Assembly: GCF_023283765.1 (NCBI RefSeq)
Contig: NZ_JAKILG010000001.1
Location: 62,001-126,000, forward strand
Length of the DNA: 64,000 nucleotides
Source: Shewanella profunda
GTDB lineage: Bacteria > Pseudomonadota > Gammaproteobacteria > Enterobacterales > Shewanellaceae
Direction: 5' to 3'
In this document: positions 1 through 11,286 of the stretch, in pieces
Numbering within the stretch: the stretch's first letter is position 1
Layout: each line of letters starts with the position of its first letter
Program-made: the position numbers and the translations under genes
Notes under the pieces: generated by a model
Databases searched by the model: none
What the model was told of the DNA's origin: nothing
The model's input: the letters and a program-made list of their open reading frames with translations, nothing else

Positions 1-408
1 CAAGTCGTATTAATCGAGCAAGTACGTTTTCCTGCATTAGCGACCACTAAATCTCCTTGGCTTATGGAGTTAGTCGCGGGTATGATTGCGCCCGAAGAAA
101 CGGCTCTGGATGTTGCGCATCGTGAATTGCTTGAAGAAACGGGCCTAGTTGCTAGCAACATTCATTTTGTTAACAGCTGTTTAGCAAGCCCAGGTGGCAG
201 TACTGAACGTTTTTATTTCTATTGGGCCGAAGTGGATTCAACCCAAGCCCGTGGATTGCATGGATTAGCTGAAGAACATGAAGATATTCGATTGCATGTA
301 GTGAGCCGTGAGCACGCTTATAATAGTGTGGTTGCTGGGGAAATAGACAATGCATCGACCGTAATTGGATTGCAATGGTTGCAATTAAACTATCAGAAAC
401 TGGTTTAA
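1..408 (+). CDS. nudF: ADP-ribose pyrophosphatase NudF (5' end cut off by window)
   Basis: Nudix hydrolase that splits ADP-ribose into AMP and ribose 5-phosphate. The reading frame is open from base 1, so the N-terminus lies outside the window; the visible part begins QVVLIEQVRFPA, as in NudF. A complete Nudix box GX5EX7REUXEEXGU is present, starting at GMIAPEE and ending RELLEETGL (about bases 79-147). The next gene starts 12 bases after the stop, and the order nudF-yqiB-cpdA-yqiA-parE is that of E. coli, which supports the family choice over other Nudix enzymes. The ATG at base 64 is internal to the conserved domain and is not the start. Confidence 0.9.
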   Translation, partial: QVVLIEQVRFPALATTKSPWLMELVAGMIAPEETALDVAHRELLEETGLVASNIHFVNSCLASPGGSTERFYFYWAEVDSTQARGLHGLAEEHEDIRLHVVSREHAYNSVVAGEIDNASTVIGLQWLQLNYQKLV

Positions 409-420
409 GTTGGACAGAAT

Positions 421-861
421 TTGGCTACCTCCACTTCACATCAAAAACCACGCTATCGACCCAATGTCAGTGATTTCTTAGCACTGTGTGGCCGCAATTA
501 TGGCTATATGCTGAAATGGTTACCTCTGGAGGTCGCTATTGGTCAATCATGGCAGCTAGAAGGTGAGTTTGGTATATTAGTTGTGCGTATTTTAGAAAAT
601 ACCAAATATACTCAACTGGTTGAGATATCACGCCCTCTTGGAATGGTCGAGTTTATCAATACTCCCAAGGTGTTAGTGAGAATTTATCACGATGCTAAAT
701 TAGCAGAAGTGTTAACTGGTCAACAGATTTACCAATTACGCCCAGTGTATGATTATCCCAATTTACGCATGTATCATAGTGATGAAAAGTACCAGGTAAA
801 CGCATTCCTGGAAGAGTTGTTGAAGATTGGTAGCCAACAACATTTAGTATGCCAGTCTTAA
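421..861 (+). CDS. yqiB: DUF1249 family protein YqiB
   Basis: 146-residue cytoplasmic protein of the DUF1249/YqiB family; biochemical function unknown. The C-terminal half carries the family pattern VRIYHDAKLAEV, then YDYPN and DEKYQVNAFL, closely resembling E. coli YqiB (about 140 aa). The start shown is a TTG 12 bases after nudF; no ATG lies near the expected N-terminus, so a non-ATG start is likely. It sits in the nudF-yqiB-cpdA-yqiA-parE cluster, with cpdA starting 16 bases downstream. Confidence 0.85.
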   Translation: MATSTSHQKPRYRPNVSDFLALCGRNYGYMLKWLPLEVAIGQSWQLEGEFGILVVRILENTKYTQLVEISRPLGMVEFINTPKVLVRIYHDAKLAEVLTGQQIYQLRPVYDYPNLRMYHSDEKYQVNAFLEELLKIGSQQHLVCQS

Positions 862-877
862 AATTTGGGTATTCAAT

Positions 878-1717
878 GTGCTGAAAGAGGCAGTCTCTTA
901 CTCCATAGCTGAAGGAGAAAGTGTGCGCATAGTGCAGGTCACCGATCCGCACCTTTTTGCCGATCCTGAGGCTCAGCTTTTGGGAGTTAACACCAGCAAA
1001 AGTTTTGCTGGTGTGCTTAATACTATTAGGGCGGTCGATTATCCTGCACACATAATGTTAGCAACGGGGGATTTAAGCCAAGATTATTCGGCTGAGTCTT
1101 ACCAACAGTTTGTTAAAGCTGTTACGCCGGTAGGTTTGCCTTGTCATTATCTTCCGGGAAATCATGATGATCCTCGTATTATGTATTTGCATATGCAAGG
1201 TGAGCAGATTTTTGGTCAACAGCGTATCCTCGCTGGCAAGTGGCAAATTTTAATGTTGGATTCCACTGTTCGAGGAAAACCCGGTGGTAATATGGCCCAG
1301 AGCCAGTTCGAGCTTATCGAAGAGGCCATTGCAGCGCACCCCGAATATTACACTTTACTGGTGATGCACCATAATCCGATTTTGGTTAACTGTACTTGGT
1401 TAGATCAACATTGTATGGATAATGGCGCGGAGTTTTTAAAGCGTGTTGCTATGTATCCTCAAGTTAAGGGATTGCTCTGGGGGCATGTGCATCAGCGAAT
1501 TGATACCCACTATGAAGGGCCGCATGGTGCGCTACAGCTTATGGCGACGCCTTCTACATGTATCCAATTTAAGCCTTTATCGCCTTATTTTGCCTTGGAT
1601 GCCTTGCAACCCGGTTATCGTTTGCTGGAGTTGAAGGCCGATGGTAGCATCGGCACCAATGTATATCGCGTACCGGGTAACCACTTTTTCCCCGATAATG
1701 ATTCCAGCGGTTATTAA
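878..1717 (+). CDS. cpdA: 3',5'-cyclic AMP phosphodiesterase CpdA
   Basis: Class III metallophosphoesterase that hydrolyses cAMP to AMP and so opposes CRP activation. All metallophosphoesterase motifs are visible: DPH (D23, H25), GDLSQD (about 64-69), GNHDD (about 94-98), MHHNP and GHVHQ. Length 279 aa is normal for the family. The GTG start is preferred because the N-terminus then has the short leader seen before the VRIVQVTDPH strand in E. coli CpdA. The gene lies between yqiB and yqiA, the conserved order. CRP is a major respiratory regulator in Shewanella, so this enzyme probably tunes that system; that link is inference. Confidence 0.93.
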   Translation: MLKEAVSYSIAEGESVRIVQVTDPHLFADPEAQLLGVNTSKSFAGVLNTIRAVDYPAHIMLATGDLSQDYSAESYQQFVKAVTPVGLPCHYLPGNHDDPRIMYLHMQGEQIFGQQRILAGKWQILMLDSTVRGKPGGNMAQSQFELIEEAIAAHPEYYTLLVMHHNPILVNCTWLDQHCMDNGAEFLKRVAMYPQVKGLLWGHVHQRIDTHYEGPHGALQLMATPSTCIQFKPLSPYFALDALQPGYRLLELKADGSIGTNVYRVPGNHFFPDNDSSGY

Positions 1718-1743
1718 TGCGAGTGACCGCAGCTTGAGGAACT

Positions 1744-2319
1744 ATGCTGCTTTATATTCACGGGTTCAACAGTTCACCTTTTTCTGATAAAGCGGTAATG
1801 ACTGCGCAATACGTGGCGCAGCATCATCCGTCAGTCATCTTTCATCAACCCCAATTACCTAATACTCCTAAGGCCGCAATGGCACTTCTGCTGGAATATG
1901 TGGAAGCGGCATTAAAGACTAATGAACCACTCACCTATATTGGTTCATCATTGGGTGGGTATTTCGCCAGTTATTTCGCTGAGCATTATGGTGGCCGAGC
2001 GGTATTAGTTAACCCTGCGGTAAAACCCTTTGAGTTGTTTAATGAGTTCATGGGGCCACAGTTTAATCCTTATACAGGAGAAAACTACCAAGTATTACCT
2101 GAACATAAGATTGAAGTCGCTGAATTTAATACGCCAGTTATCCGCAATCCCGATCGTTTTTTGGTACTATTGCAAAGTGGCGATGAAGTGCTCGATTACC
2201 GTGAAGCACTGAGTAAATATCACCATTGCCAATTGCGGATTGAAGCGGCTGGAGATCACAGTTTTGTGGGTTACGAGCACTATCTGCAAACTATAAGCCA
2301 ATTTTTACACTTACCTTGA
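1744..2319 (+). CDS. yqiA: YqiA family esterase
   Basis: 191-residue alpha/beta-hydrolase of the UPF0227/YqiA family; E. coli YqiA is described as an esterase on short acyl esters. The nucleophile elbow is GSSLGG with Ser69; the acid and base are likely the Asp in SGDEVLDY and the His in GDHSF near the C-terminus. The oxyanion-loop sequence YIHGFNSSP is at the N-terminus. It starts 26 bases after cpdA and precedes parE by 56 bases, as in E. coli. Natural substrate unknown. Confidence 0.88.
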   Translation: MLLYIHGFNSSPFSDKAVMTAQYVAQHHPSVIFHQPQLPNTPKAAMALLLEYVEAALKTNEPLTYIGSSLGGYFASYFAEHYGGRAVLVNPAVKPFELFNEFMGPQFNPYTGENYQVLPEHKIEVAEFNTPVIRNPDRFLVLLQSGDEVLDYREALSKYHHCQLRIEAAGDHSFVGYEHYLQTISQFLHLP

Positions 2320-2357
2320 CAAACCGACATCCAGAGCCGCAACATGGCCGGATATAA

Positions 2358-4262
<1,905 letters not shown>

Positions 4263-4313
4263 TGTTGTGCATTATTGCCGATAACGATAAAACATAGGCA
4301 TAAAGAAACTACA

Positions 4314-5489
4314 ATGTTGTATATAAAAACTAATAATTATAATTGTTTAAAGGTGTTCTCAGCCTATATTATTCTACTCACATCTGTGACTTTACTCCCC
4401 TTTCACAGTGCAGTAGCGGCGTCTCAGTCGGTCATGATTACCGTTTCTAAGGGATTTGGCTTATCCCTTTATGCCTCTGATTTGGGTGATGCCAAACAGA
4501 TAGCTATGGGATCAAATGGCACTTTATTTGTGGGCTCCAATAAAAGCGGCACTATCCACGCGTTGGTCGATAGTAACCAAGATGGTCGAGTGGATAAGCG
4601 TTATGTCATTGCAAAAGGCTTAAAATCCCCTGAGGCGATAGCCTTTTACAATGGCGATCTTTTCGTTGCGACTGAGCATCGAATTATGCGCTTTATCGAT
4701 ATAGAGCAGCGCCTGCGTCGCCCTAGTCGCCCGAAAGAAATCTACAGTGATCTGCCTGGGTCGGATAAAAAAAGTACCAGATCAATGAATTTTGGTCCCG
4801 ATGGTCGTCTTTATATTTCTATCGGTGCGCCCTGTAATGTGTGTGAGGCAGCAACACCCTATAGCAGCATAATAGCTATCAATGTAGATACCGGGGCAAA
4901 TGAGCAGATAGTCTCTGGTGTGCGTGATGCTACTGGGTTTGATTGGTCGCCCATAGACGGTAAGTTGTGGTTTGCCGATCAAGGGCGAGATTGGATGGGG
5001 GATAATTTACCCCCCGATGAAATCAACCGTGTTGATTCTATTGGAAGCCACTATGGTTTCCCCTATTTACATGCCACATCCGTCGTTGAGCCAGCCTACG
5101 AAAAGCCTAAAAATTTAAAAATTACCGTTCCTATTTATGAGTTACCTGCCCACGTAGCACCGACAGGGCTGGCTTTTTATCGTGGTGTTCAATTTCCAGA
5201 AATGTTCCACAATCAACTGTTTATTGCCGAAAATGGTTCCTGGAACCGCTCGAGCAAAGTCGGTTATCAAGTGGTAATGCTTAAGATTGAAAATCAACAG
5301 GTTGTGAGTCGTGAAACCGTAGTCAGTTTTCTTGACGGGGAATTTCCCGTTGCTCGCCCCTATGCGCTGTTATCAGCCGATGATGGGGTTATGTATATAT
5401 CAGATGATTTAAAAGGTAATGTGTATCGCTTGTTCTTTAAAGGTGGCGATAGTACTGAAGAACCACAGGAACTAGAAGAAAATGAGTGA
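4314..5489 (+). CDS. exported sugar/sorbosone dehydrogenase-like beta-propeller protein
   Basis: About 391-residue exported protein of the glucose/sorbosone dehydrogenase superfamily (PQQ-type six-bladed propeller). The N-terminus has a charged start, a hydrophobic run ([17 protein letters not shown]) and a likely cleavage after AVAA. Family features include the IGAPCNVC segment, [20 protein letters not shown] and a terminal [13 protein letters not shown] blade. The ATG at 4314 is preferred over an upstream TTG at 4275 because it puts the hydrophobic segment in signal-peptide position. It begins 51 bases after parE and overlaps parC by 8 bases. Whether it binds PQQ and what it oxidises cannot be told; its link with topoisomerase IV is unexplained. 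Confidence 0.75.
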   Translation: MLYIKTNNYNCLKVFSAYIILLTSVTLLPFHSAVAASQSVMITVSKGFGLSLYASDLGDAKQIAMGSNGTLFVGSNKSGTIHALVDSNQDGRVDKRYVIAKGLKSPEAIAFYNGDLFVATEHRIMRFIDIEQRLRRPSRPKEIYSDLPGSDKKSTRSMNFGPDGRLYISIGAPCNVCEAATPYSSIIAINVDTGANEQIVSGVRDATGFDWSPIDGKLWFADQGRDWMGDNLPPDEINRVDSIGSHYGFPYLHATSVVEPAYEKPKNLKITVPIYELPAHVAPTGLAFYRGVQFPEMFHNQLFIAENGSWNRSSKVGYQVVMLKIENQQVVSRETVVSFLDGEFPVARPYALLSADDGVMYISDDLKGNVYRLFFKGGDSTEEPQELEENE

Positions 5490-7758
5490 CGCAATCGAGT
5501 TAAGCCTAGATGGGGTAGAGCAAATGCCGCTGCGGCGCTTTACCGAAGAGGCTTATCTGAACTATTCCATGTACGTCATTATGGACAGGGCCTTACCGCA
5601 TATCGGTGATGGGCTTAAACCAGTACAGCGCCGAATTATTTACGCCATGAGTGAGCTAGGTTTATCGGCTCAGTCTAAGCATAAAAAATCAGCCCGTACT
5701 GTGGGTGACGTATTAGGTAAGTACCATCCCCATGGTGATAGTGCCTGTTATGAGGCCATGGTGTTGATGGCGCAGCCATTTTCCTATCGATATCCCTTAG
5801 TTGATGGACAAGGTAACTGGGGGGCGCCCGATGATCCTAAGTCATTTGCAGCTATGCGTTACACCGAGGCGCGTTTATCTAAGTTTTCCGAAGTGTTGCT
5901 CAGTGAACTGGGTCAAGGCACTGTTGAGTGGGGCGCAAACTTTGACGGAACATTAAAAGAACCCAAAGTATTGCCTGCTCGTTTACCGCATATTTTACTC
6001 AATGGTATTACGGGTATTGCTGTGGGAATGGCGACGGATATTCCTCCCCATAACGTCAGAGAATTAGTCTCTGCCTGCGTGGCCTTGCTCGATGATCCAA
6101 AGCTCGAACTCGAGCAATTGATGAGTTATGTGCCTGGGCCAGATTATCCGACTGAAGCCGAAATTATTACCCCGTCTGCCGATATTGCGAAAATTTATGA
6201 ATCGGGTCGTGGTTCATTGCGAGCGCGGGCGGTTTACAGTGTCGATGGCGGTGAAATTATTATCACCGCTTTGCCACATCAAGCCAGTAGCGGCAAGATT
6301 TTAGAGCAAATCGCAGGTCAAATGCAGGCGAAGAAATTGCCTATGGTGGCCGATTTACGCGATGAGTCGGATCATGAGAATCCAGTGCGTTTAGTGGTGG
6401 TGCCACGTTCAAACCGTGTCGATTGTGATCAGCTAATGGCACATTTATTTGCCACCACAGATTTAGAAAAGAGCTTTAGGGTTAATCTCAACGTACTCGG
6501 GCTCGATGGACGTCCGCGAGTCAAAGGGCTGAAAACCCTATTAACTGAGTGGCTGGAGTTCCGCGTTGATACGGTTAAACGCCGGCTTGAATATCGTCTA
6601 GATAAGGTGGTATCGCGGTTACACATACTCGAAGCTTTGATGATCGCTTTCCTCAATATCGATGAAGTGATTGAAATCATTCGTTTCCACGATGAACCAA
6701 AAGTCGAGTTAATGGCCCGTTTTTCACTCAGTGATAAACAAGCCGAATCGATCCTCGAATTAAAATTACGCCATTTAGCTAAGTTAGAAGAATTTAAGAT
6801 CACCGCCGAGCAGAATGAACTCGAAGCCGAGCGCGAAAAGTTGGAACAGTTATTGGGTTCTGAGCGGCGGTTAAAGACCTTGATCAAGAAAGAATTAATT
6901 CAAGATGCTGAAACCTATGGCGATAATCGTCGCTCGCCAATCGTATTGCGTCATGAGTCCAAGGCATTAACAGAACAAGAGCTGACTCCGACAGAAGCAG
7001 TGACGGTTGTCTTGTCGGAAAAAGGCTGGGTGCGCTGTGCTAAGGGGCATGATATCGATCCGCTATCCTTATCCTATAAGGCAGGCGATCAATATCTGTG
7101 TAGTGCCATGGGGCGCAGCAATCAGGCCGCCGTATTTATTGACTCTTCTGGGCGGGCATTTGCGACAGATAGCCATACTCTGCCATCGGCCCGTAGCCAA
7201 GGTGAGCCAATCACCACCCGCTTTAATATGGCACCTGGTGAAACGATGCAACACGTGCTCATGGGTGAAGAGGAGCAATGTTACCTGTTAGCCACTGATG
7301 CGGGTTATGGTTTTATTTGTACCTACAACGATATGGTGTCGCGCAATAAGGCGGGTAAGGCCTTGCTGAGTCTACCGACAAACGCTAAATCATTGACGCC
7401 TAAGTTGATCGACCGTACTAAAGAGATGTCACTGTTAGCGATCACCAATGAAGGCCGTATGTTGCTGTTCTCGCTTGCAGCCTTACCACAATTATCTAAG
7501 GGTAAAGGCAATAAGATTATCGGCATCCCCTCAGAACGTGCAAAGAGCCGTGATGAGATAATGACGCACCTGCAACTAGTGCCGAGTGATACCTCGGTTA
7601 CCCTGTGGGCGGGTAAGCGAAAACTGACCTTAAAATCGAGTGATCTTGAGCATTATCGTGGGGAACGTGGTCGCCGTGGGGCTAAATTACCTCGTGGCTT
7701 GCAGCGGGTTGATAGTGTTGAATTAGGTGAGGGTGGAGAGCCATTACTTAACATCTAA
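5482..7758 (+). CDS. parC: DNA topoisomerase IV subunit A
   Basis: Breakage-reunion subunit of topoisomerase IV. The catalytic tyrosine is Tyr127 in [11 protein letters not shown]. The quinolone-determining region [13 protein letters not shown] has the wild-type Ser87 and Glu91 (equivalents of E. coli Ser80 and Glu84). The GyrA-like winged-helix domain and tower are followed by a C-terminal propeller with blades such as DAGYGF and GKGNKI, ending with GERGRRG. 758 aa against 752 in E. coli. The start overlaps the end of the preceding propeller gene by 8 bases, indicating translational coupling. A hairpin terminator follows. Confidence 0.97.
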   Translation: MSDAIELSLDGVEQMPLRRFTEEAYLNYSMYVIMDRALPHIGDGLKPVQRRIIYAMSELGLSAQSKHKKSARTVGDVLGKYHPHGDSACYEAMVLMAQPFSYRYPLVDGQGNWGAPDDPKSFAAMRYTEARLSKFSEVLLSELGQGTVEWGANFDGTLKEPKVLPARLPHILLNGITGIAVGMATDIPPHNVRELVSACVALLDDPKLELEQLMSYVPGPDYPTEAEIITPSADIAKIYESGRGSLRARAVYSVDGGEIIITALPHQASSGKILEQIAGQMQAKKLPMVADLRDESDHENPVRLVVVPRSNRVDCDQLMAHLFATTDLEKSFRVNLNVLGLDGRPRVKGLKTLLTEWLEFRVDTVKRRLEYRLDKVVSRLHILEALMIAFLNIDEVIEIIRFHDEPKVELMARFSLSDKQAESILELKLRHLAKLEEFKITAEQNELEAEREKLEQLLGSERRLKTLIKKELIQDAETYGDNRRSPIVLRHESKALTEQELTPTEAVTVVLSEKGWVRCAKGHDIDPLSLSYKAGDQYLCSAMGRSNQAAVFIDSSGRAFATDSHTLPSARSQGEPITTRFNMAPGETMQHVLMGEEEQCYLLATDAGYGFICTYNDMVSRNKAGKALLSLPTNAKSLTPKLIDRTKEMSLLAITNEGRMLLFSLAALPQLSKGKGNKIIGIPSERAKSRDEIMTHLQLVPSDTSVTLWAGKRKLTLKSSDLEHYRGERGRRGAKLPRGLQRVDSVELGEGGEPLLNI

Positions 7759-7772
7759 TGATTTTGTATATT

Positions 7773-7810
7773 AAAGGCCACTGAAGCTATTCCATCTCGG
7801 TGGCTTTTTT
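7773..7810 (+). terminator. rho-independent terminator after parC
   Basis: Inverted repeat GCCAC / GTGGC, extended by A:T and G:T pairs, with an 18-base loop and a run of six T. It starts 15 bases after the parC stop and closes the nudF-parC cluster. Confidence 0.7.
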
Positions 7811-7922
7811 ATATATTTTAATAAGTTAACTCAATTAATGCTTACGATGGTACAGTAAATATCGACAGAAAAAGTCAGTTAAACCCTGACTTAACATATA
7901 TTTTTTGCCAAATTTCAGGCAC

Positions 7923-7947
7923 AAAAAAACCGACACTAGGTCGGTTT
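7923..7947 (-). terminator. rho-independent terminator of tRNA-Leu
   Basis: AAAACCGA and TCGGTTTT form an 8-bp stem around a 7-base loop. Read on the minus strand it ends in a T run and lies 21 bases beyond the tRNA 3' end. Confidence 0.75.
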
Positions 7948-7967
7948 TAATCCCTCATTAGAAGGAT

Positions 7968-8054
7968 TGGTACCAGTGGCCGGAGTCGAACCGGCACGCT
8001 TTTAAGGGCGCGGGATTTTGAATCCCGTGTGTCTACCAATTTCACCACACTGGC
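7968..8054 (-). tRNA. tRNA-Leu (anticodon CAA)
   Basis: 87-nt class II tRNA. On the minus strand it starts GCCAGTGTGG and ends CCACTGGTACCA, so the acceptor stem closes and CCA is encoded. The D-arm carries the Leu-type AAATTGGTAGACAC sequence. The anticodon stem is CGGGA/TCCCG with loop TTCAAAA, giving anticodon CAA, which reads UUG. A long variable arm (about bases 8000-8010) and the T-arm GGTTCGACTCC follow. It appears as a single tRNA gene with its own promoter and terminator. Confidence 0.95.
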
Positions 8055-8109
8055 ATAACTAAATTTTATTTAGAAACAACAAAAAGCTGGCTATCTCTAA
8101 GTGCTGGGA

Positions 8110-8137
8110 ATTATACCTTTGCCTATGACAATGGCAA
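8110..8137 (-). promoter_or_regulatory. sigma-70 promoter of tRNA-Leu
   Basis: On the minus strand, -35 TTGCCA (8132-8137) and -10 TATAAT (8110-8115) are separated by 16 bases. Transcription would start near 8103, about 50 bases before the tRNA 5' end, with a GC-rich stretch after the -10 as in stable-RNA promoters. Confidence 0.7.
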
Positions 8138-8198
8138 GCCTTTTACCTAGACAAACGTACAAATTAGATTTAACCGCTCAAAAATCATGCTCTTGAGA

Positions 8199-9788
8199 TT
8201 ATTCAGCACCATGGGAGAGTAAAAATTGCGTATATTCCTTATCACTTTTTTGAATATGGTTAACCAGCCAAGATTTTAAAAAAGACATTAATTCATCGGC
8301 AACATCTTCTCCTTTTCCTACACGTTTCTGAAAATCAAGAACTTGGCCAACAAGTTGCCCGTGTTTTTCTTTATGGCTTGTACTTTGAGGATAACCAAAA
8401 CGCTCAAATAGCTCTTCTTCATAGGAAAAATGATTTGCAGTGTAATCCACCAATCCTTGTACTATGCGTTTTATCGCTTCTAGGCCATAATCTTCACTTA
8501 AAGTTCTGTGCAATTCATTGATAAGTGAGACTAATCTTTGGTGTTGTCGGTTAATTTCAGGCATACCTATATCAAGTTCCGGCCCCCATTTTACAAATAA
8601 CTTACTTAATGCTTGGTTCGAATTAAATAGTGCTTCATCCACATGGAATCGCTGCAGCAGCGAGCCTATTTCCTGTGACATGTTATAAACCTTAAGACTC
8701 GATAAATTCGTGTTATTTGTACGGCGTGCATTGTTTAGAGCCAGCTTTGCCATGGCGTTAATATTTTTATTTATCTCCTCGGCAACCGTATATTGTTCCT
8801 CTGAAGCTGTAGCGATTTGGTGAGACATATCTGTAATAGTATCAACTTGAACAGCGATATCACTGAGGGCGTGATGCGCTTGGCTTACCATCAGTGCTGT
8901 TTCATCTGCGATAATGACGTTGTTCAACATGACCTCAAGCCCTTTATGGGCACCTTTTTGTAATCCTGCAATTTGCTGTTGGATCTCGACTGTGGCTTCG
9001 GATGTTCTTAGTGCTAGGTTTCGTACTTCATCTGCGACAATGGCAAAGCCACGGCCATGCTCACCCGCTCTAGCACTTTCAATAGCAGCATTTAAAGCGA
9101 GCAGATTTGTTTGCTGTGCTACTTGGGAAATGGTTTCGATAATGCTACTGATGTTATTAGTATCTGTTGCTAGGCGTTCAATAACAGTTTTAGTTTCATG
9201 GAGTTGTTGGGTAATGCCATTAACTTTATCGACAATGCCCGCCATGATTTGATCGCTATGTTTCGCTGAGTTTTGAGCGATATCGGCAGCTTTGGCAGTA
9301 CTAACCGCATTTTGTGAGACTGCTTGTACCGTTGAAACCATTTGTGTTATTGCTGTCGCGGCTAGCTCAGTTTGATGTTCTTGCTCTAATACACCTTGCT
9401 TTGCCTGTTCACTGATGATTTTGATATCCGAGGCAACTTTTTTCATCCCTTCGCAAGTATCTGACAAAGATAAAATAGTTCGACTGACGTCTTCACCCAT
9501 GCGGTTGATACTATGCACAACCTTGATAAATACGCCGGCATCTTTTTCATCTAACTGATAACTTAAATCCCCATCTCCTAGATGATGGGCTGCATCTTCA
9601 AGTTTGCTTAGGTTGTTAAACAGTTTATGGATATAAAAAAATAATATTGCCGCCAGTACAAGTAAGCAGAGTGTGGCAATAATGCGTTGCTCTATGATTA
9701 GACAATAGAGGGGATAAATGAGTAGCAGCAGGGGGGCGAAGATTGAACGATACACTATCGTGCTCCTTTGAACCGTTGTTTTTGTCAT
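8199..9788 (-). CDS. methyl-accepting chemotaxis protein with C-terminal hemerythrin domain
   Basis: 529-residue chemoreceptor. Two adjacent membrane segments (about residues 14-55) leave almost no periplasmic loop. A HAMP-like region follows, then a coiled-coil signalling domain with hairpin tip [19 protein letters not shown]. The C-terminal ~129 residues are a bacteriohemerythrin domain with all seven di-iron ligands at canonical spacing: H416, H453, E457, H472, H476, H511, D516. Family knowledge: such domains bind O2 at a di-iron site, as in DcrH-type receptors. So it probably senses cytoplasmic O2 or redox and controls CheA/CheW. The ATG at 9788 is chosen over an upstream TTG because AAGGAG lies 8 bases before it. 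No che genes are nearby. Confidence 0.92.
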   Translation of the reverse strand: MTKTTVQRSTIVYRSIFAPLLLLIYPLYCLIIEQRIIATLCLLVLAAILFFYIHKLFNNLSKLEDAAHHLGDGDLSYQLDEKDAGVFIKVVHSINRMGEDVSRTILSLSDTCEGMKKVASDIKIISEQAKQGVLEQEHQTELAATAITQMVSTVQAVSQNAVSTAKAADIAQNSAKHSDQIMAGIVDKVNGITQQLHETKTVIERLATDTNNISSIIETISQVAQQTNLLALNAAIESARAGEHGRGFAIVADEVRNLALRTSEATVEIQQQIAGLQKGAHKGLEVMLNNVIIADETALMVSQAHHALSDIAVQVDTITDMSHQIATASEEQYTVAEEINKNINAMAKLALNNARRTNNTNLSSLKVYNMSQEIGSLLQRFHVDEALFNSNQALSKLFVKWGPELDIGMPEINRQHQRLVSLINELHRTLSEDYGLEAIKRIVQGLVDYTANHFSYEEELFERFGYPQSTSHKEKHGQLVGQVLDFQKRVGKGEDVADELMSFLKSWLVNHIQKSDKEYTQFLLSHGAE

Positions 9789-9956
9789 TTTTGGCTCCTT
9801 CAAAAATGGGGTCTGGTTTTGCGGAAATGAGTCAATTTAAGCACCAGAACCAATCTCTTTAGCATCTTGGTGATTCAGATAGTTAATCCTAACCGCTATC
9901 GCGACAAGAAACAAAGTCAATACCTTGATCTATGACTAAATACTCCTTTGGTAAAA

Positions 9957-9972
9957 TTTGATTTGCATCACA
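9957..9972. promoter_or_regulatory. CRP-like / FNR-like binding site
   Basis: TTTGA-N6-TCACA differs from the CRP consensus TGTGA-N6-TCACA at one of ten positions. The overlapping TTGATTTGCATCAC (9958-9971) also matches TTGAT-N4-ATCAA at nine of ten. It lies between the divergent hemerythrin chemoreceptor and small-membrane-protein genes, so it could serve either. Confidence 0.45.
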
Positions 9973-10019
9973 TAGTTATGCTGATGATTAGCGTTTTGTA
10001 TGCCCATCTTGGTTTTTTA

Positions 10020-10033
10020 TTGATCCGGATCAG
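10020..10033. promoter_or_regulatory. FNR/EtrA-like box
   Basis: TTGATCCGGATCAG matches TTGAT-N4-ATCAA at nine of ten positions. It lies 62 bases upstream of the 43-residue membrane protein gene, a plausible place for an anaerobic activator. Confidence 0.45.
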
Positions 10034-10094
10034 TGTTTGCTTGAATAAGGGAAGCTAGTTTAGAGGGGACTTCACTGGAACGAGGATCTCAGTC

Positions 10095-10226
10095 ATGGCA
10101 TTTTGGTTAGATTTAATGTTTGGTAACCCTATTGGCTTACTTTCAATGATTGTTATCTTTAGCACAATAGGGATAATTTCGTATATCACTTGGATGTTCA
10201 TTGTGAAGTCAGCACAACAGCCGTAG
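10095..10226 (+). CDS. small membrane protein, DUF3149-like
   Basis: 43-residue ORF starting MAFWLDLMFGNPIG, with one long hydrophobic helix (about residues 12-35) and a short basic/polar tail. The FGNPxGLLSM pattern resembles the DUF3149 family of tiny inner-membrane proteins, whose function is unknown; this assignment is from memory. The start has an AGGA-type ribosome site 9-12 bases upstream. A CRP/FNR-like box pair lies upstream and a strong terminator 50 bases downstream, so it looks like a real monocistronic gene. Confidence 0.7.
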   Translation: MAFWLDLMFGNPIGLLSMIVIFSTIGIISYITWMFIVKSAQQP

Positions 10227-10275
10227 TTTTTGCTTCCATTGTTTATTATGTTCTTTGTTTAAATTGCAAAATATT

Positions 10276-10304
10276 ATGGGGGCCTTAAATGCCCCCATTT
10301 TTTT
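10276..10304 (+). terminator. rho-independent terminator
   Basis: ATGGGGGC / GCCCCCAT stem with a CTTAAAT loop, followed by seven T. It is placed right after the small membrane protein gene. The remaining bases to 10505 show nothing I can assign. Confidence 0.85.
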
Positions 10305-10505
10305 ATGCCAGCCTTAAACCTTATTCAAATTTAAGCTTCATCCTTTATTAGAGAGTTGACGTTTTGAGATTAAATTTTGTCCACTCAGGCAAGGTTGTGC
10401 CCGCGAAACGAGAAACTAAGTGTAGTTATGCTAAATAAGTGACGAGCTGCTCATCATAAAAAGAGTCAAATCGCTGTAAAAATAACCCTCAAACGTCGAT
10501 ACGCT

Positions 10506-11117
10506 CTAGATAGCGTGCTTGCGATTTTGCACTAGGCCATTTAAAAATTGCGGTCTTGCTTTGATCAAATGCTGCATTTCCTCTTGGCTTGGCTCACCGG
10601 CAGGTAGACGTAACACATCGCGATTCAAATATATGCGCGCTTTCATTGCAATTTTATAGTCGGCTGTTGGGCCTTGAATGGCGTAATGACGTTCATTACC
10701 TAGGTTTTCTAAAATACAGGCGTTTAGCAGACTTTTCACAGCAGGTTCATTTTGCGGCAGAGTCAAAATAGTGGCACCTTGCAAGAAGAACTCACGTAAG
10801 AGTGCCCGTTCAGCGCGGTCAAGCAAATTCACTTTAGCCTCTATAGTTTCGATAATACGTTTATCACTCAAATGGCGAATGGATTCATCCAAACCTAAGT
10901 TCAACAATCGACTTAAAAAATAGGCAATAGAAATAATGAGCCCTAAACCCACAAAATGGGCGTTTTCCGGCACAAATTTATCGAGAGCCAGTATTTCTAA
11001 CGCATTGGGTGGAATAGATAATAAAACGACACAACTCACCATCAACCACAGCATGATTTTGAACATCATTTTTTTAGGGTTAAAGAACTTAACTGAATCA
11101 AGTTTGAGTTTTAACAT
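10506..11117 (-). CDS. membrane protein resembling superinfection exclusion B (SieB) family
   Basis: 203-residue protein with two N-terminal membrane segments (about residues 18-37 and 55-73) and a cytoplasmic C-terminal domain. The segment LDRAERALLREFFLQG followed by a short predicted winged-helix-like region resembles the SieB family named after the phage lambda exclusion protein. Chromosomal relatives are common and need not act in phage exclusion. The ATG start has GGGATAAT upstream. It is divergent from the histidine kinase gene, 169 bases away, and no phage genes adjoin. Family assignment is from pattern memory only. Confidence 0.5.
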   Translation of the reverse strand: MLKLKLDSVKFFNPKKMMFKIMLWLMVSCVVLLSIPPNALEILALDKFVPENAHFVGLGLIISIAYFLSRLLNLGLDESIRHLSDKRIIETIEAKVNLLDRAERALLREFFLQGATILTLPQNEPAVKSLLNACILENLGNERHYAIQGPTADYKIAMKARIYLNRDVLRLPAGEPSQEEMQHLIKARPQFLNGLVQNRKHAI

Positions 11118-11286
11118 AGCATTATCCCAGTGACAGAAAATTGAACTTATTGACTAATAAGCAAATTCAATGCCATATATGGGATCACATTTGATGGATT
11201 TTTCTGGTGGATAAAATGCACAATTCAAGGCATCGGGTCTATGCTTATAAACATCTCAAATCGCTATTCTGTATAGAAAATTTAAG

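Noticed and set aside
10506..11117. Prophage remnant based on the SieB-like gene
   Set aside because: No integrase, capsid, att repeat or composition change is visible in the surrounding bases.
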